64,000 nucleotides of DNA from Segatella copri (GCF_002224675.1 NZ_NMPZ01000010.1:62001-126000); one strand, 5' to 3'; counted from the first letter of the stretch, positions 38,045 through 50,605 are shown. Program-made: numbers and translations. Notes: generated by a model from the letters alone, not told the origin.

Positions 38045-38686
38045 TTATTCTACAACAAGTTGCTCATTGTCCAAAGAGAGAATTATCTGTTGTGAATGAT
38101 TCAATTCATCCACTACACTCTGCAGACAGTTCTCGCTGTTCCATTCATAATAGAAACGAAGCTGCTTGGCTTCCTGGTTCTGGAACACTACCTTCACTCC
38201 ATAATACTCTGCCATTTCTCCGAGCATCGTTTCTAAGGAAACATTGTCGAAAGTCTTATGCACAATTTCCTTTTTGACATCAGTTGACGTAGCTTTATCA
38301 CTGACAACAGCAGTATTTGGACAGGATGCTATTTTTACTTGAGACGTATCCCCTGCCGATGTTTTTTCTACCTGACGATGCGAACTGAATGTATGAATGG
38401 CAGCAAAGGCGATACCAGACAGCAAACATACACCAATAAAGGAAGCTGCGAGTTTGTGCCAATCAAAACGGGACTTCACTACCGGATGCTGTTCTGCAAA
38501 CAATTGCCATTCCTTGTCTACATCCAAATCTTTCTCCGTCGCTTCCTTATCAAAAGCCATACGCATCTCCATCATTGTGAGATAGGTCTGGCGAGATTCC
38601 TCATCTTGAAGAATCTCCTTAATCTGAGACTCAGAATAATGCTCTGGGTGCTCAATCATGTCGATTACCTGTGTTAACTTATCCAT
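38045..38686 (-). CDS. Short anti-sigma factor with STN-like C-terminal domain
   Basis: 213 residues. The N-terminal ~80 residues are cytosolic and would bind the sigma factor; one membrane segment (LAASFIGVCLLSGIAFAAI) follows; the periplasmic part ends in a domain like DUF4974 (FDNVSLETMLGEMAEYYGVK, then VVFQNQEAKQLRFYYEW). The FecR beta-domain usual between the membrane segment and DUF4974 is missing, so it is about 100 residues shorter than typical FecR-type anti-sigma factors. It overlaps the sigma gene by 8 bases. Confidence 0.78.
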   Translation of the reverse strand: MDKLTQVIDMIEHPEHYSESQIKEILQDEESRQTYLTMMEMRMAFDKEATEKDLDVDKEWQLFAEQHPVVKSRFDWHKLAASFIGVCLLSGIAFAAIHTFSSHRQVEKTSAGDTSQVKIASCPNTAVVSDKATSTDVKKEIVHKTFDNVSLETMLGEMAEYYGVKVVFQNQEAKQLRFYYEWNSENCLQSVVDELNHSQQIILSLDNEQLVVE

Positions 38687-39194
38687 TGTTCTTGGGATTA
38701 AAATGTTCTTTTATTCGTTTGATGCCTTGAGCAAGATGCTTATAGACGGCAGCCTCACTGATGCCTAACTCTTCAGAGATATCACGATAAGTGAGCTTTT
38801 GGCAATAATGCATATTGACTACCCGACGTGTTTGGAGCGTCAATTCCCGGTCTATAAAACGAAGCATCTGATCAGCCTTGCTCATCTCATGGTCTATCTC
38901 GCGAATGATTCGGTTTTCATCATGCACGATATCTACCGCATGATCCACCTTAAGACCAGCCTTGACCTTTTCATGAAGGGTCATCTTCCTGAGAGAATTC
39001 AAACATCGGTTTCGAGTAAGAACGACAAAGTAACCTTCCGTACTATTGGGCGGAATCCGCAGCTTTCCACTAAGCATATCTGCAAAAACATCGCTCACCA
39101 CATCCCTTGCGGTCTCTTCATCCCCTAGAATCATCCTCGAAACGAGAAACATCTTTGAATAATGCTGGCGAAAAAGTTGTTCTATCTTTTCCAT
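38679..39194 (-). CDS. ECF-type RNA polymerase sigma-70 factor
   Basis: 171 residues. Region 2 (LFRQHYSKMFLVSRMILGDE, then ETARDVVSDVFADML) and region 4 (LTYRDISEELGISEAAVYKH) are clear; regions 1 and 3 are absent, as in ECF factors. Its overlap with the anti-sigma gene implies coupled expression. The target promoters probably include its own operon. The upstream gap has no consensus housekeeping promoter. Confidence 0.92.
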   Translation of the reverse strand: MEKIEQLFRQHYSKMFLVSRMILGDEETARDVVSDVFADMLSGKLRIPPNSTEGYFVVLTRNRCLNSLRKMTLHEKVKAGLKVDHAVDIVHDENRIIREIDHEMSKADQMLRFIDRELTLQTRRVVNMHYCQKLTYRDISEELGISEAAVYKHLAQGIKRIKEHFNPKNNG

Positions 39195-39314
39195 TTCTAT
39201 TTTTATCTGTATTGTTTATCCCAAGAACACATCAAGGTATCAAATTCCCAACCCCAAAAGAAGAAAAAATATTAAAAAGTTGATTTGATATCATCAACAG
39301 GCAGGCAATATCAA

Positions 39315-39351
39315 GAAAAGAGCCATAGATGATGACTCACCTATGGCTCTT
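39315..39351 (-). terminator. Terminator after rpoC
   Basis: AAGAGCCATAG and CTATGGCTCTT form an 11-bp perfect stem around a 12-base loop, followed by TTCTTG on the minus strand. It separates rpoC from the ECF module. Confidence 0.75.
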
Positions 39352-39387
39352 ATACCTTATTATATATATGTTACTCTAACCTTCAGA

Positions 39388-42300
39388 TTAGTCCACGATT
39401 GGAGAATCTGCATAGTCGAGTACATTCTTTCTGTTAGCCTGCATGCGCTCGTACTCTTCCTTAGAACCAACAACAAGCTTCTCCCACTGGCGGAGACCGG
39501 TACCTGCTGGAATCAAGTGACCGCAGATAACATTCTCCTTCATTCCCTCAAGGTAATCTACCTTACCACGAATAGCAGCCTCGTTCAAGACCTTAGTGGT
39601 CTCCTGGAAGGAAGCGGCACTCATAAAGCTCTTAGTACCAAGAGCGGCACGGGTAATACCCTGGAGTATCTGAGTAGATGTTGCAGCTACGGCATCACGA
39701 ACCTGAACAAGCTTCATATCGCGACGCTTCAATGCAGAGTTCTCATCACGCAACTTACGGGCTGTGATGATCTGACCAGGCTTGAGCTCAGTGCTGTCAC
39801 CAGCATTGGTAACAACCTTCTTACCCCAGATACGGTCATTCTCCTCAGCGAAGTCGAGCTTATCAACCAACTCCTGCTCCAAGAATGTAGTATCTCCTGG
39901 ATCGTCGATACGAACCTTACGCATCATCTGACGAACAACCACCTCGAAGTGCTTATCGTTGATAGCCACACCCTGGAGACGGTAAACGTCCTGGATCTGG
40001 TTAACGATGTACTCCTGAACAGCGGTAGGACCCATGATAGCGAGGATATCGCCTGGAGTTACACTACCATCAGAAAGAGGAGTACCAGCACGTACGGCGT
40101 CATGCTCCTGTACCAGGATCTGCTTAGAGAGTGATACGAGATACTTCTTCTGGTCGCCAGTCTTAGAGGTTACGATGATCTCACGGTTACCACGCTTTAC
40201 CTTACCCATAGTTACCTCACCATCGATTTCAGATACGACAGCTGGGTTAGATGGGTTACGAGCCTCGAGAAGCTCGGTTACACGTGGAAGACCACCGGTG
40301 ATATCACCAGCACCACCTACGGCGCGAGGAATCTTAACCAAGACCTCACCAGTCTTAATAGTCTGACCATCCTCTACAACGAGGTGACCACCTACAGGGA
40401 AGTTATATGTACCTACAATCTCACCGTTTGCATCAATAACATCACAAGAAGGAACCATCGCCTTATTCTTAGAATCGGTGATGATCTTCTCCTCCAAACC
40501 AGTAGTCTCATCGACCTCGGCACGGTAGGTCTGATCCTTCTGAACGTCGTTGAACTTCAAGGTACCAGCGTACTGGCTGACGATAACGGCGTTGAATGGG
40601 TCCCAACGAGCAATCACAGTATCCTTCTCAACAATCTCACCCTCCTTGTGATACAAAGAAGAACCGTAAGGTACATTCAATGTAGCCAGGACGATGTTTG
40701 TATTTGGATCAACGAAACGGATTTCAGCCAAGTGGCTTACTACCTTCTCGCACTTGATATCGTTGCCTTCCTCATCTTCCTCTACGAATGGAACAGTGCT
40801 CAACTCATCAAACTCGATGCGAGACTTGTTCTTCGCAGCAATCTTAGCATTGGCAGCTGCGTTAGACGCAATACCACCGGCGTGGAAGGTACGGAGAGTA
40901 AGCTGAGTACCAGGCTCACCGATAGCCTGTGCAGCGATGACGCCCACAGCCTCACCGAGCTGAACCATACGAGCTGTAGCCAAGTTACGGCCGTAACACT
41001 TCATGCAGACACCCTTCTTGCTCTCACAAGTGAGTACTGAACGGATCTCAACGCTCTCGATTGGAGACTCATCGATGATCTTAGCCTTAGCCTCAGTGAT
41101 TTCCTCACCAGACTTAACGATCAACTCACCTGTTGTAGGGTGGATGATATCGTGTACAGATACACGACCCAAGATACGCTCGTAGAGAGAAGAGATAATC
41201 TCATCACCATTCTTCAAAGCGGTGCAAACCAAGCCACGCAAGGTACCGCAATCCTCCTGAGTAATGATGACATCATGAGATACGTCAACAAGACGACGAG
41301 TCAAGTAACCAGCATCGGCAGTCTTCATCGCGGTATCAGCAAGACCCTTACGAGCACCGTGAGAAGCGATAAAGTACTCCAACACAGACATACCCTCCTT
41401 AAAGTTAGAAAGGATAGGGTTCTCAATAATCTGCGCACCTTCTGCACCAGCCTTCTGAGGCTTAGCCATCAAACCACGCATACCAGACAACTGCTTAATC
41501 TGATCCTTAGAACCACGGGCTCCAGAGTCAAGCATCATGTAAACGGCATTGAATCCCTGATCTGCCTCTGTCATCTCCTTCATCAGGATATTACCCAAAT
41601 CGGTATTTACGTGAGTCCACGCATCGATTACCTGGTTGTAACGCTCCTTGTTGGTGATGAAACCCATATTATAGTTGTTGGTGATTTCCTCAACCTCCTT
41701 GCGACCACGCTCAACAATCTCCTCCTTCTCAGGTGGGATGATGATATCACCAAGATTGAATGACAAACCAGCAACGTATGCCATACGATAACCCAGATTC
41801 TTGATACCATCAAGGAAGGCACAAGCCTCTGCCATACCAACAGCCTTGATTACATTAGAAATCAAGCCGCGGAGTGTCTTCTTAGAGATAACGTCGTTGA
41901 AGAAGCCTACCTCATCAGGGATGATACCATTCACGATAACACGACCTACAGAGGTCTCAATCATACGCTTCTGGATTTTACCGTCAACCAAGTCGTCAAC
42001 GATCACCTTTACCAAGGCATGGAGATCACAACGCCCCTCATTACGAGCGATCAAAGCCTCCTCAGGACCATAGAATGTCAAGCCCTCGCCCTTAGCACCT
42101 GGACGAATCTTTGTAATATAGTAGAGACCAAGCACCATATCCTGAGAAGGAACGGTGATAGGCGCACCATTAGCAGGGTTCAAAATGTTGTGGCTCTGGA
42201 GCATCAGGATCTGAGTCTCCAAGATAGCCTCGTTGCTCAATGGAAGGTGAACAGCCATCTGGTCACCATCGAAGTCGGCATTGAACGCTGTACATGCCAA

Positions 42301-43722
42301 TGGGTGCAACTGGATAGCCTTACCCTCGATCATCTTAGGCTGGAATGCCTGGATACCGAGACGGTGAAGTGTAGGGGCACGGTTCAACATAACCGGATGA
42401 CCCTTCATCACATTCTCCAGAATATCCCAGATAACTGGCTCACGACGATCAACAATCTTCTTGGCACTCTTGACAGTCTTTACGATACCACGCTCAATCA
42501 ACTTACGGATGATGAATGGTTTGTAAAGCTCTGCAGCCATCAACTTAGGAAGACCGCACTCGCCCATCTTCAACTCAGGACCTACAACGATTACCGAACG
42601 AGCAGAGTAGTCAACACGCTTACCCAACAAGTTCTGACGGAAACGACCCTGCTTACCCTTCAAAGAATCTGAGAGAGACTTCAACGGACGATTGCTCTCG
42701 CTCTTTACAGCAGAGCTCTTGCGTGAGTTGTCGAACAAGCTATCAACAGCCTCCTGCAACATACGCTTCTCGTTACGGAGGATCACCTCAGGAGCCTTAA
42801 TCTCTACCAATCGCTTCAAACGGTTGTTACGGATGATTACACGACGATAAAGATCATTCAAGTCTGATGTTGCAAAACGACCACCATCCAGTGGTACCAA
42901 AGGACGAAGCTCTGGAGGAGTAACAGGAATGATCTTCATGACCATCCACTCAGGCTTGTTGATTCCCTTGCTTGCACGGAAGCCCTCTACTACGTTCAAG
43001 CGCTTCAATGCCTCAGTCTTGCGCTGCTGGCTAGAGTCATTGTTGGCACGGTCGCGGAGTTCGTATGACAAAGAGTCGAGATCCACATTCTGCAACAACT
43101 GATAGATAGCCTCGGCACCCATCTTGGCAACAAACTTATTAGGGTCTGTATCTTCCAGACGCTCGTTGTCGCCATTTGGGTCGTACTGATCAAGAATAGC
43201 CATGTACTCGTCCTCTGACAAGAGGTCGAGCTTATGAGAACCATTCAGCTCAATGCCGTCAGCATCAGTCTTACCCTCAAGAATACCAGGCTGGATCACT
43301 ACATACTTCTCGTAGTAGATAACAGCATCAAGCTTCTTGGTTGGCATACCGAGAAGGTAACCAATCTTGTTAGGGAGAGAACGGAAGTACCAGATGTGAG
43401 CCACTGGTACAACAAGCTCAATGTGACCAGAACGCTCGCGACGAACCTTCTTCTCAGTAACCTCTACACCGCATCGGTCGCAGACGATTCCCTTATAACG
43501 GATACGTTTGTACTTGCCGCAGGCGCACTCATAGTCCTTGGTAGGACCAAAAATGCGCTCGCAGAAGAGACCATCACGCTCCGGCTTATATGTTCGATAA
43601 TTAATGGTTTCAGGCTTAGTAACCTCACCATACGAATTTTCCAGGATCTCCTCTGGTGAAGCGAGACCGATGGTAATCTTCGTAAAATTATTCTTTACCT
43701 TTGTATCTTTTTTGAAAGCCAT
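39388..43722 (-). CDS. rpoC: RNA polymerase beta' subunit
   Basis: 1444 residues. The N-terminal zinc ribbon ([20 protein letters not shown]), the catalytic Mg site [12 protein letters not shown], and the C-terminal zinc cluster ([16 protein letters not shown]) are intact, as is the bridge/trigger region. It begins 31 bases after rpoB. Confidence 0.99.
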   Translation of the reverse strand: MAFKKDTKVKNNFTKITIGLASPEEILENSYGEVTKPETINYRTYKPERDGLFCERIFGPTKDYECACGKYKRIRYKGIVCDRCGVEVTEKKVRRERSGHIELVVPVAHIWYFRSLPNKIGYLLGMPTKKLDAVIYYEKYVVIQPGILEGKTDADGIELNGSHKLDLLSEDEYMAILDQYDPNGDNERLEDTDPNKFVAKMGAEAIYQLLQNVDLDSLSYELRDRANNDSSQQRKTEALKRLNVVEGFRASKGINKPEWMVMKIIPVTPPELRPLVPLDGGRFATSDLNDLYRRVIIRNNRLKRLVEIKAPEVILRNEKRMLQEAVDSLFDNSRKSSAVKSESNRPLKSLSDSLKGKQGRFRQNLLGKRVDYSARSVIVVGPELKMGECGLPKLMAAELYKPFIIRKLIERGIVKTVKSAKKIVDRREPVIWDILENVMKGHPVMLNRAPTLHRLGIQAFQPKMIEGKAIQLHPLACTAFNADFDGDQMAVHLPLSNEAILETQILMLQSHNILNPANGAPITVPSQDMVLGLYYITKIRPGAKGEGLTFYGPEEALIARNEGRCDLHALVKVIVDDLVDGKIQKRMIETSVGRVIVNGIIPDEVGFFNDVISKKTLRGLISNVIKAVGMAEACAFLDGIKNLGYRMAYVAGLSFNLGDIIIPPEKEEIVERGRKEVEEITNNYNMGFITNKERYNQVIDAWTHVNTDLGNILMKEMTEADQGFNAVYMMLDSGARGSKDQIKQLSGMRGLMAKPQKAGAEGAQIIENPILSNFKEGMSVLEYFIASHGARKGLADTAMKTADAGYLTRRLVDVSHDVIITQEDCGTLRGLVCTALKNGDEIISSLYERILGRVSVHDIIHPTTGELIVKSGEEITEAKAKIIDESPIESVEIRSVLTCESKKGVCMKCYGRNLATARMVQLGEAVGVIAAQAIGEPGTQLTLRTFHAGGIASNAAANAKIAAKNKSRIEFDELSTVPFVEEDEEGNDIKCEKVVSHLAEIRFVDPNTNIVLATLNVPYGSSLYHKEGEIVEKDTVIARWDPFNAVIVSQYAGTLKFNDVQKDQTYRAEVDETTGLEEKIITDSKNKAMVPSCDVIDANGEIVGTYNFPVGGHLVVEDGQTIKTGEVLVKIPRAVGGAGDITGGLPRVTELLEARNPSNPAVVSEIDGEVTMGKVKRGNREIIVTSKTGDQKKYLVSLSKQILVQEHDAVRAGTPLSDGSVTPGDILAIMGPTAVQEYIVNQIQDVYRLQGVAINDKHFEVVVRQMMRKVRIDDPGDTTFLEQELVDKLDFAEENDRIWGKKVVTNAGDSTELKPGQIITARKLRDENSALKRRDMKLVQVRDAVAATSTQILQGITRAALGTKSFMSAASFQETTKVLNEAAIRGKVDYLEGMKENVICGHLIPAGTGLRQWEKLVVGSKEEYERMQANRKNVLDYADSPIVD

Positions 43723-43753
43723 GTTTCTATATCTTAATTAGGGGTTCTCAAAA

Positions 43754-46700
43754 TTAATCAAGTTTGATGCTCAAGCCAAGGCCGCGAAGCTCGTGGAGCA
43801 ATACGTTGAGTGACTCAGGAATACCTGGTGTAGGCATTGGATCACCCTTCACGATTGCCTCGTATGCCTTGCTACGTCCTACAACATCATCTGACTTGAT
43901 GGTCAGAATCTCCTGCAATACGTGGCTAGCACCGAATGCCTCGATGGCCCAAACCTCCATCTCTCCGAATCGCTGACCACCAAACTGTGCCTTACCACCA
44001 AGTGGCTGCTGAGTAATCAGAGAGTAAGGACCGATAGAACGTGCGTGCATCTTATCCTCTACCATGTGACCCAACTTCAAGAAGTAAGTCATACCGACGG
44101 TAGCTGGCTGGTCGAACTGCTCACCAGTCTCACCATCATAGAGGTAAGTAGAGCAGAAACGTGGAAGACCTGCCTTGTCTGTCCATACAGAGAGGTCCTC
44201 AAGATGAGCACCATCGAAGATAGGAGTAGCAAACTTAACACCCAACTTCTTACCTGCAGCCCCCAGGATACACTCGAAGATCTGACCGAGGTTCATTCGA
44301 GAAGGCACACCCAATGGGTTCAATACCATATCTACAGGACGACCGTCTGCCATGAATGGCATATCCTCAAGACGTACTACCTTAGAAACGATACCCTTGT
44401 TACCATGACGACCAGCAAGTTTATCACCAACCTGAATCTTACGCTTCTTAGCGATATAAACCTTAGCCATCTGGAGAATTCCTGATGGAAGTTCATCACC
44501 GATAGTGATAGCAAACTTGCGACGCTTCAACTCAGCATCGAGCTGCTTATACTTGCGGATATAGTTCATGATCAGGCGCTGAATCAAAGTATTGGTATGA
44601 TCATCCTCTGTCCAACCATTAGACTGTACGCCATCATACTCCAGGTTCTTCAAAGCTGTTGTTGTGAACTTGCTACCCTTGGTGATGATCTCAGCACCAG
44701 AGTAATCCTTCACGCCCTGAGAAGTCTTGCCCTCAGTCAAGGTGAGCAACTTATCAACCAAGATATCCTTCAAATCGTCGCCCTTTGCCTCGTACTCCTC
44801 ATCAATCTTGGCAAGGATAATCTTATCCTGTTTCTTAGACTCACGAGTCTTAACGGCACGAGAGAACAACTTCTTGTCGATAACAACACCACTCAATGAT
44901 GGGTTAGCCTTCAATGAAGAATCCTTCACATCACCAGCCTTATCACCGAAGATGGCACGGAGCAACTTCTCTTCTGGAGAAGGATCGCTCTCACCCTTAG
45001 GTGAAATCTTACCAATCATGATATCGCCTGGCTCGATACGAGCACCAACGCGAACAATACCATTATCATCAAGATCCTTGGTAGCTTCCTCGCTGACATT
45101 AGGAATATCAGAAGTGAACTCCTCAACACCACGCTTGGTCTCACGTACATCGAGTGAATACTCATCAACGTGAACAGATGTCAAAACATCATCGCGAACC
45201 ATACGCTCTGAGATAACGACAGCATCCTCATAGTTGTAACCCTTCCAAGGAATGTAAGCTACGAGCAAGTTACGGCCCAAAGCCAACTCACCATTCTCAG
45301 TAGCATAACCCTCTGTCAGGATATCACCCTTCTTGACGCGCTGACCCTTGTTACAGATAGGACGCAAGTCGATGGTCATATTCTGGTTGGTACGACGGAA
45401 CTTAGGAATGCGGTACTCCTTCAAGGCTGGCTCGAAGCTTACGAACTCATCATCCTCAGTGCGATCGTAGAGGATACGGATGGTTGTAGCATCTACATAC
45501 TCTATAACACCCTCGCCCTCTGCAGTAATCATGGTACGAGAATCCTCGCACACCTGTTTCTCAAGACCAGTACCTACGATAGGTGCATCATTGTGAAGCA
45601 AAGGAACTGCCTGGCGCATCATGTTACATCCCATCAACGCACGGTGACCATCATCATGCTCCAAGAATGGAATCAAACCTGCTGAAACAGATGCAATCTG
45701 CTGTGGGGAAACATCCACATAGTCAACCTCTGAAGGTGGAACAACTGGATAATCAGCATCCTGACGGCACTTAACCACGTCGCGGATAAATGCACCATCT
45801 TCTGTCAAAGGAGCATTACCCTGACCGATGATCTTAGCCTCCTCATCCTCAGCTGTCAAGTAAACAACATCATCGTTGTTCATATCAACCTTGCTATCGT
45901 TCACCTTACGGTAAGGAGTTACGATAAAGCCGAGGTCATTGATCTTTGCATACATACAGAGTGAAGAAATCAAACCGATGTTTGGACCTTCAGGACTCTC
46001 AATAGGACAAAGACGACCATAGTGAGTATAGTGTACGTCTCGAACCTCGAAACCAGCACGCTCACGAGACAAACCACCAGGACCAAGGGCAGAAAGACGA
46101 CGCTTGTGGGTTACCTCAGCCAATGGGTTAGTCTGGTCCATGAACTGTGACAATGGGTTGGTACCAAAGAATGAGTTGATAACGCTAGAGATGGTCTTGG
46201 CATTGATCAAATCTGTTGGAGTGAACACCTCATTGTCGCGTACATTCATACGCTCACGGATAGTGCGGCTCATACGTGCCAAACCGATAGAGAACTGGTT
46301 AGCCAGCTGCTCGCCTACGGTACGAACACGACGGTTAGACAAGTGGTCGATATCATCGACAGTAGCACTTGAGTTGATGAGCTGAATCAAATATTTGATA
46401 ATCTCGATGATGTCATCCTTAGTCAAAACGCGGACATCAACATCGGTATCGAGACCTAATTTCTTATTAATACGGTAACGACCAACCTCACCCAAATCAT
46501 AACGCTTGTCAGAGAAGAACAAGTTCTGGAAAACTTCACGTGCACTTGCATCATCAGCAGGATCTGCATTACGCAACTGGCGATAGATGTAGTTCACAGC
46601 CTCCTTCTCAGAGTTACTTGGGTCCTTGGCCAAAGTATTGAAGATGATTGTGTACTTGCTGGCAGCATCTACATCCTTATGCAAAAGCACAGAAGCAGCA

Positions 46701-47566
46701 CCACTCTCTACAATCTCCTCAATGTTGTCGGCAGTAAGCTCTGTCTCACGCTCCATGATCACCTCGTTACGCTCGATAGATACAACTTCACCTGTATCCT
46801 CATCTACGAAGTCCTCATTCCAGCTCTTCAAGACACGAGCAGCCAACTTGCGACCGATAGCAGCCTTCATATTCTTCTTGTTCACCTTCACCTCTTCAGC
46901 GAGATCGAAAATCTGGAGAATATCCTTATCCTGCTCATAACCGATGGCACGGAGCAAGGTAGTAACAGGCAACTTCTTCTTACGGTCAATGTAAGCATAC
47001 ATCACATTGTTGATGTCAGTAGCAAACTCAATCCAGCTACCCTTGAATGGGATGATACGTGCAGAATAAAGCACAGTACCATTGGCATGAACACCCTGTC
47101 CGAAGAACACACCAGGTGAACGGTGCAACTGAGAAACAACAACGCGCTCAGCACCGTTGATGACGAATGTACCATTATCAGTCATATAAGGGATTGTACC
47201 CAAGAATACATCCTGGATAAAAGTACCGAAGTCCTCATGATCAGGATCAGTACAATACAGTTTCATCTTAGCCTTCAAAGGTACGCTATATGTAAGACCA
47301 CGCTCCAAGCACTCATCGATGGTGTAGCGAGGAGGGTCAATATAGTAATCCAAGAACTCAAGAACGAAATTATTACGAGTATCGGTGATAGGGAAGTTCT
47401 CAGAGAACACCTTATACAAACCGTCATTCTTGCGTTCCTCAGGCGGAGTATCCAACTGTAAGAAGTCCTTAAAAGACTTTAACTGCACATCGAGAAAATC
47501 CGGATATGGATACGGATTATGCACGCTGGCAAAATTTACTCTGTTATCAACAATTTTTGTAGCCAT
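43754..47566 (-). CDS. rpoB: RNA polymerase beta subunit
   Basis: 1270 residues. The rifampicin region ([20 protein letters not shown], then [18 protein letters not shown]) keeps the residues equivalent to E. coli Gln513, Asp516, His526 and Ser531, so no common resistance change is present. A terminator-like hairpin lies between rplL and this gene. Confidence 0.99.
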   Translation of the reverse strand: MATKIVDNRVNFASVHNPYPYPDFLDVQLKSFKDFLQLDTPPEERKNDGLYKVFSENFPITDTRNNFVLEFLDYYIDPPRYTIDECLERGLTYSVPLKAKMKLYCTDPDHEDFGTFIQDVFLGTIPYMTDNGTFVINGAERVVVSQLHRSPGVFFGQGVHANGTVLYSARIIPFKGSWIEFATDINNVMYAYIDRKKKLPVTTLLRAIGYEQDKDILQIFDLAEEVKVNKKNMKAAIGRKLAARVLKSWNEDFVDEDTGEVVSIERNEVIMERETELTADNIEEIVESGAASVLLHKDVDAASKYTIIFNTLAKDPSNSEKEAVNYIYRQLRNADPADDASAREVFQNLFFSDKRYDLGEVGRYRINKKLGLDTDVDVRVLTKDDIIEIIKYLIQLINSSATVDDIDHLSNRRVRTVGEQLANQFSIGLARMSRTIRERMNVRDNEVFTPTDLINAKTISSVINSFFGTNPLSQFMDQTNPLAEVTHKRRLSALGPGGLSRERAGFEVRDVHYTHYGRLCPIESPEGPNIGLISSLCMYAKINDLGFIVTPYRKVNDSKVDMNNDDVVYLTAEDEEAKIIGQGNAPLTEDGAFIRDVVKCRQDADYPVVPPSEVDYVDVSPQQIASVSAGLIPFLEHDDGHRALMGCNMMRQAVPLLHNDAPIVGTGLEKQVCEDSRTMITAEGEGVIEYVDATTIRILYDRTEDDEFVSFEPALKEYRIPKFRRTNQNMTIDLRPICNKGQRVKKGDILTEGYATENGELALGRNLLVAYIPWKGYNYEDAVVISERMVRDDVLTSVHVDEYSLDVRETKRGVEEFTSDIPNVSEEATKDLDDNGIVRVGARIEPGDIMIGKISPKGESDPSPEEKLLRAIFGDKAGDVKDSSLKANPSLSGVVIDKKLFSRAVKTRESKKQDKIILAKIDEEYEAKGDDLKDILVDKLLTLTEGKTSQGVKDYSGAEIITKGSKFTTTALKNLEYDGVQSNGWTEDDHTNTLIQRLIMNYIRKYKQLDAELKRRKFAITIGDELPSGILQMAKVYIAKKRKIQVGDKLAGRHGNKGIVSKVVRLEDMPFMADGRPVDMVLNPLGVPSRMNLGQIFECILGAAGKKLGVKFATPIFDGAHLEDLSVWTDKAGLPRFCSTYLYDGETGEQFDQPATVGMTYFLKLGHMVEDKMHARSIGPYSLITQQPLGGKAQFGGQRFGEMEVWAIEAFGASHVLQEILTIKSDDVVGRSKAYEAIVKGDPMPTPGIPESLNVLLHELRGLGLSIKLD

Positions 47567-47613
47567 TAGAAGTTATTAAATGGGGGTTTTATTAACATGA
47601 TAATAAAAGACAC

Positions 47614-47651
47614 AAAAAGGTTAGGACTCGCCTACTAGGAGAATCCTAACC
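47614..47651 (-). terminator. Attenuator-like hairpin between rplL and rpoB
   Basis: On the minus strand GGTTAGGA (47651-47644) and TCCTAACC (47626-47619) pair around a 17-base loop that can partly pair itself, followed by TTTTTG. It lies inside an operon where downstream genes must also be expressed, which fits partial termination. Confidence 0.7.
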
Positions 47652-47678
47652 ATTATGTAAGAGATGTAATTAATCTAA

Positions 47679-48056
47679 TTACTTGAGCTCTACCTTAGCA
47701 CCAGCCTCTTCGATAGCCTTCTTAAGGTTCTCAGCCTCGTCCTTAGATACACCCTCCTTGATAGTAGAAGGAGCACCGTCTACGAGATCCTTAGCCTCTT
47801 TCAAACCGAGACCACAAGCCTCCTTAACTGCCTTAACAACCTGGAGCTTAGCGCCACCAACCTCAGCGAGGACTACGTCGAAAGAAGACTTCTCCTCAGC
47901 TGCAGCTGCACCACCAGCAGCAGGACCAGCAGCTACAGCTACAGCTGCAGCAGCAGGCTCGATGCCATACTCGTCCTTGAGGACTGTTGCCAACTCATTA
48001 ACTTCCTTAACAGTAAGATTTACTAACTCTTCTGCAATAGCTTTGATATCTGCCAT
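47679..48056 (-). CDS. rplL: 50S ribosomal protein bL12 (L7/L12)
   Basis: 125 residues. The N-terminal dimer domain, the Ala/Gly-rich hinge ([20 protein letters not shown]) and the globular domain that binds translation GTPases ([20 protein letters not shown]) are all present. Confidence 0.98.
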   Translation of the reverse strand: MADIKAIAEELVNLTVKEVNELATVLKDEYGIEPAAAAVAVAAGPAAGGAAAAEEKSSFDVVLAEVGGAKLQVVKAVKEACGLGLKEAKDLVDGAPSTIKEGVSKDEAENLKKAIEEAGAKVELK

Positions 48057-48108
48057 TTTATTCTAAAAATTTTATTTGTTTATACTATTAATATATGAAA
48101 TGTTGTAT

Positions 48109-48627
48109 TTACTCAGGACGCTCACCCAAAGTCTTAAGCACACCGTGAATAGTGTCGCCTCCTGACTGAAGAGCAGAAAGAACGTTCTTTGCTGGAGACT
48201 GCAGCAAAGCAACAATCTCTGCGATAACCTCGTTCTTGCTCTTGAGAGATGCGAGTTCAGCGAGCTTGTCAGCGCCTACATAGAAGCTTTCCTCAGCGTA
48301 TGCTGCCTTCAATGCTGGAACGCCTTCCTTCTCGTATTCCTTCAACAACTTAGCTGGTACGTTAGCTGTATTTGTGAACAATACTGCAGTAGTACCCTTC
48401 AAGCTGCCATAAAGCTCAGAGAAATCGATGTCTGAAGCCTCGAATGCCTTGTGGAGCAAGGAGTTCTTAACAACAACCATCTTAATCTCACTCTTAAAGC
48501 ACTTGCGACGGAGATTGCTAGTCTTCTCAGCGTCCAATCCTGTAACATCTACAAGATAGAAGTGAGGGAATTCCTGAATCTTCTGTCCAAGTTCGGTGAT
48601 GATAGTATCTTTAACTTCTTTCTTCAT
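48109..48627 (-). CDS. rplJ: 50S ribosomal protein uL10
   Basis: 172 residues; the stalk base that holds the bL12 dimers. NLRRKCFKSEIKMVVVKNSL is typical. Only 18 bases separate it from rplA, so there is no room for the long L10 leader found in E. coli between these genes. Confidence 0.97.
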   Translation of the reverse strand: MKKEVKDTIITELGQKIQEFPHFYLVDVTGLDAEKTSNLRRKCFKSEIKMVVVKNSLLHKAFEASDIDFSELYGSLKGTTAVLFTNTANVPAKLLKEYEKEGVPALKAAYAEESFYVGADKLAELASLKSKNEVIAEIVALLQSPAKNVLSALQSGGDTIHGVLKTLGERPE

Positions 48628-48645
48628 TTTACAAAACTTTTAGAG

Positions 48646-49338
48646 TTATTCAACTGATTTAGGATCAATCTTGATACCCTTACTCATAGTGCTTGAAATA
48701 AAGATACTCTTGATATATGTACCTTTAGCAGCAGCAGGCTTCAACTTGATAACTGTATTGATGAACTCCTTAGCATTTCCGTAGATCTGCTCAGGTGTCA
48801 TGCTGACCTTACCGATTGATGTGTGGATAATACCAGCCTTATCAACCTTGAAGTCAATCTTACCTTGTTTAACTTCCTTAACTGCCTTAGCAACATCCAT
48901 AGTTACAGTACCACTCTTAGGGTTAGGCATCAATCCACGAGGACCGAGAACACGACCCAAAGGACCAATCTTACCCATGCAAGATGGCATTGTGATGATG
49001 ACATCAATATCTGTCCAACCACCCTTAATCTTCTCAACATACTCGTCGAGACCTACGTAGTCAGCGCCTGCTTCCTTAGCAGCAGCTTCCTGATCAGGAG
49101 TACAGAGTGCGAGCACACGAGTAACCTTACCGGTACCGTTTGGCAATGAAACAACGCCACGAACCATCTGGTTAGCCTTACGTGGGTCAACACCTAAACG
49201 TACATCAACATCGAGAGATGCGTCAAACTTGGTAGTAGTAATCTCCTTTACCAACTCTGCAGCCTCTTTCAAAGTGTACATCTTCCCTGCTTCAACCTTA
49301 TCAGCTACTGATTTTTGATTTTTTGTCAGTTTACTCAT
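48646..49338 (-). CDS. rplA: 50S ribosomal protein uL1
   Basis: 230 residues; forms the L1 stalk near the E site and represses its own operon in E. coli. [20 protein letters not shown] and [20 protein letters not shown] are diagnostic. Confidence 0.98.
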   Translation of the reverse strand: MSKLTKNQKSVADKVEAGKMYTLKEAAELVKEITTTKFDASLDVDVRLGVDPRKANQMVRGVVSLPNGTGKVTRVLALCTPDQEAAAKEAGADYVGLDEYVEKIKGGWTDIDVIITMPSCMGKIGPLGRVLGPRGLMPNPKSGTVTMDVAKAVKEVKQGKIDFKVDKAGIIHTSIGKVSMTPEQIYGNAKEFINTVIKLKPAAAKGTYIKSIFISSTMSKGIKIDPKSVE

Positions 49339-49359
49339 TTTTCTAATTGAAGTTTTAAA

Positions 49360-49800
49360 TTATTTACCAGGGAAGTCTCCCTTTACAGTAATACCCATAC
49401 TTCTTGCAGTACCAGCGATGAGCTTCATAGCTGACTCTACAGTGAAGCAGTTCAAGTCCTTCATCTTATCCTCAGCGATTACCTTTACCTGATCCCAAGT
49501 AAGAGAAGCAACCTTCTGACGATTAGGCTGAGCAGAACCACTCTTGATCTTAGCAGCCTCTTTCAACTGTACTGCAGCAGGAGGAGTCTTGATTACGAAA
49601 TCGAACGACTTGTCAGTGTAATATGTAATAACAACTGGCAATACCTTACCTGCCTTGTCCTGGGTACGGGCGTTGAACTCCTTGCAGAATCCCATGATAT
49701 TAATACCTTTAGAACCCAATGCAGGTCCTACTGGAGGTGAAGGATTTGCAGCGCCACCTTTAATCTGTAATTTGATTAATCCAGCAACTTCTTTAGCCAT
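49360..49800 (-). CDS. rplK: 50S ribosomal protein uL11
   Basis: 146 residues; the GTPase-centre protein. [20 protein letters not shown], then [20 protein letters not shown] are diagnostic. It lies 61 bases after nusG. Confidence 0.98.
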   Translation of the reverse strand: MAKEVAGLIKLQIKGGAANPSPPVGPALGSKGINIMGFCKEFNARTQDKAGKVLPVVITYYTDKSFDFVIKTPPAAVQLKEAAKIKSGSAQPNRQKVASLTWDQVKVIAEDKMKDLNCFTVESAMKLIAGTARSMGITVKGDFPGK

Positions 49801-49861
49801 TTTTTTGTTAATATTTAAAATTGAAACTTATAAAAGGACATCAAGTTCTCGTAACAGAGCC

Positions 49862-50404
49862 TTATTCCTTTTCTACTTGCATAAAACCTAATTCCAATGG
49901 AGTTTTACGTCCAAAGATCTTAACCGTTACCTTAAGCTTGCGCTTCTCCAAGTTAACCTCTTCAATAACGCCGCTAAAGCCACTAAATGGACCTTCCATT
50001 ACCTTAACAGTATCATTAACCAAGTAAGGACAATCGAGATTCTCCTCAAACTCAGTCTCTTCTACAGTACCCAACATACGATTGATATCGCGCTGTGGTA
50101 CAGGAGTTGGTTCATCCAAACCACCAAGGAAACCTAAAACATTAGGCATGAAACGCAGAGTATGCGCAACATCGCCCTTCAGTCTAGCTTCTACAAAAAC
50201 ATAACCAGGAAGAGAAACCTTTTCTTTAACGACTCTCTTACCGTTACGTACAGATGCATGCTTCTCGAGTGGTATTAACACCTGAGAAACATTTGCTGCA
50301 AGTAAATCATTGTGCTTCATCTCAGCTTCGATGTATTCCTTCACCTTAGCCTCCTTGCCGCTTACGGCCTTCAGCACATACCATTTATTTCCTGTGTCTG
50401 CCAT
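49862..50404 (-). CDS. nusG: Transcription termination/antitermination factor NusG
   Basis: 180 residues. The NGN domain (KWYVLKAVSGKEAKVKEYIE, then LPGYVFVEARLKGDVAHTLR) and C-terminal KOW domain (DTVKVMEGPFSGFSGVIEEV) are present without insertions. It lies 12 bases after secE. Confidence 0.97.
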   Translation of the reverse strand: MADTGNKWYVLKAVSGKEAKVKEYIEAEMKHNDLLAANVSQVLIPLEKHASVRNGKRVVKEKVSLPGYVFVEARLKGDVAHTLRFMPNVLGFLGGLDEPTPVPQRDINRMLGTVEETEFEENLDCPYLVNDTVKVMEGPFSGFSGVIEEVNLEKRKLKVTVKIFGRKTPLELGFMQVEKE

Positions 50405-50416
50405 TTCCTCTAAAAA

Positions 50417-50605
50417 TTAACCTGGATAAACTACACCCATAAAGGCTTTGAATACAGAATCCATCGCGAACACCACCAATGCAATGACTAGGGAAGCAGA
50501 TAATACAACCATTGCACTATGAGTTAGTTCGGCACGTGATGGCCAAGTAGTCTTATGCGCAAGTTCATCGTAACATGCCTTGCAATAACTTACTATCTTA
50601 TTCAT
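50417..50605 (-). CDS. secE: Preprotein translocase subunit SecE
   Basis: 62 residues with a single membrane segment near the C-terminus (SAMVVLSASLVIALVVFAMD). KTTWPSRAEL is the conserved amphipathic-helix motif. The short single-helix form is normal outside Gammaproteobacteria. It is located between tRNA-Trp and nusG. Confidence 0.95.
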   Translation of the reverse strand: MNKIVSYCKACYDELAHKTTWPSRAELTHSAMVVLSASLVIALVVFAMDSVFKAFMGVVYPG

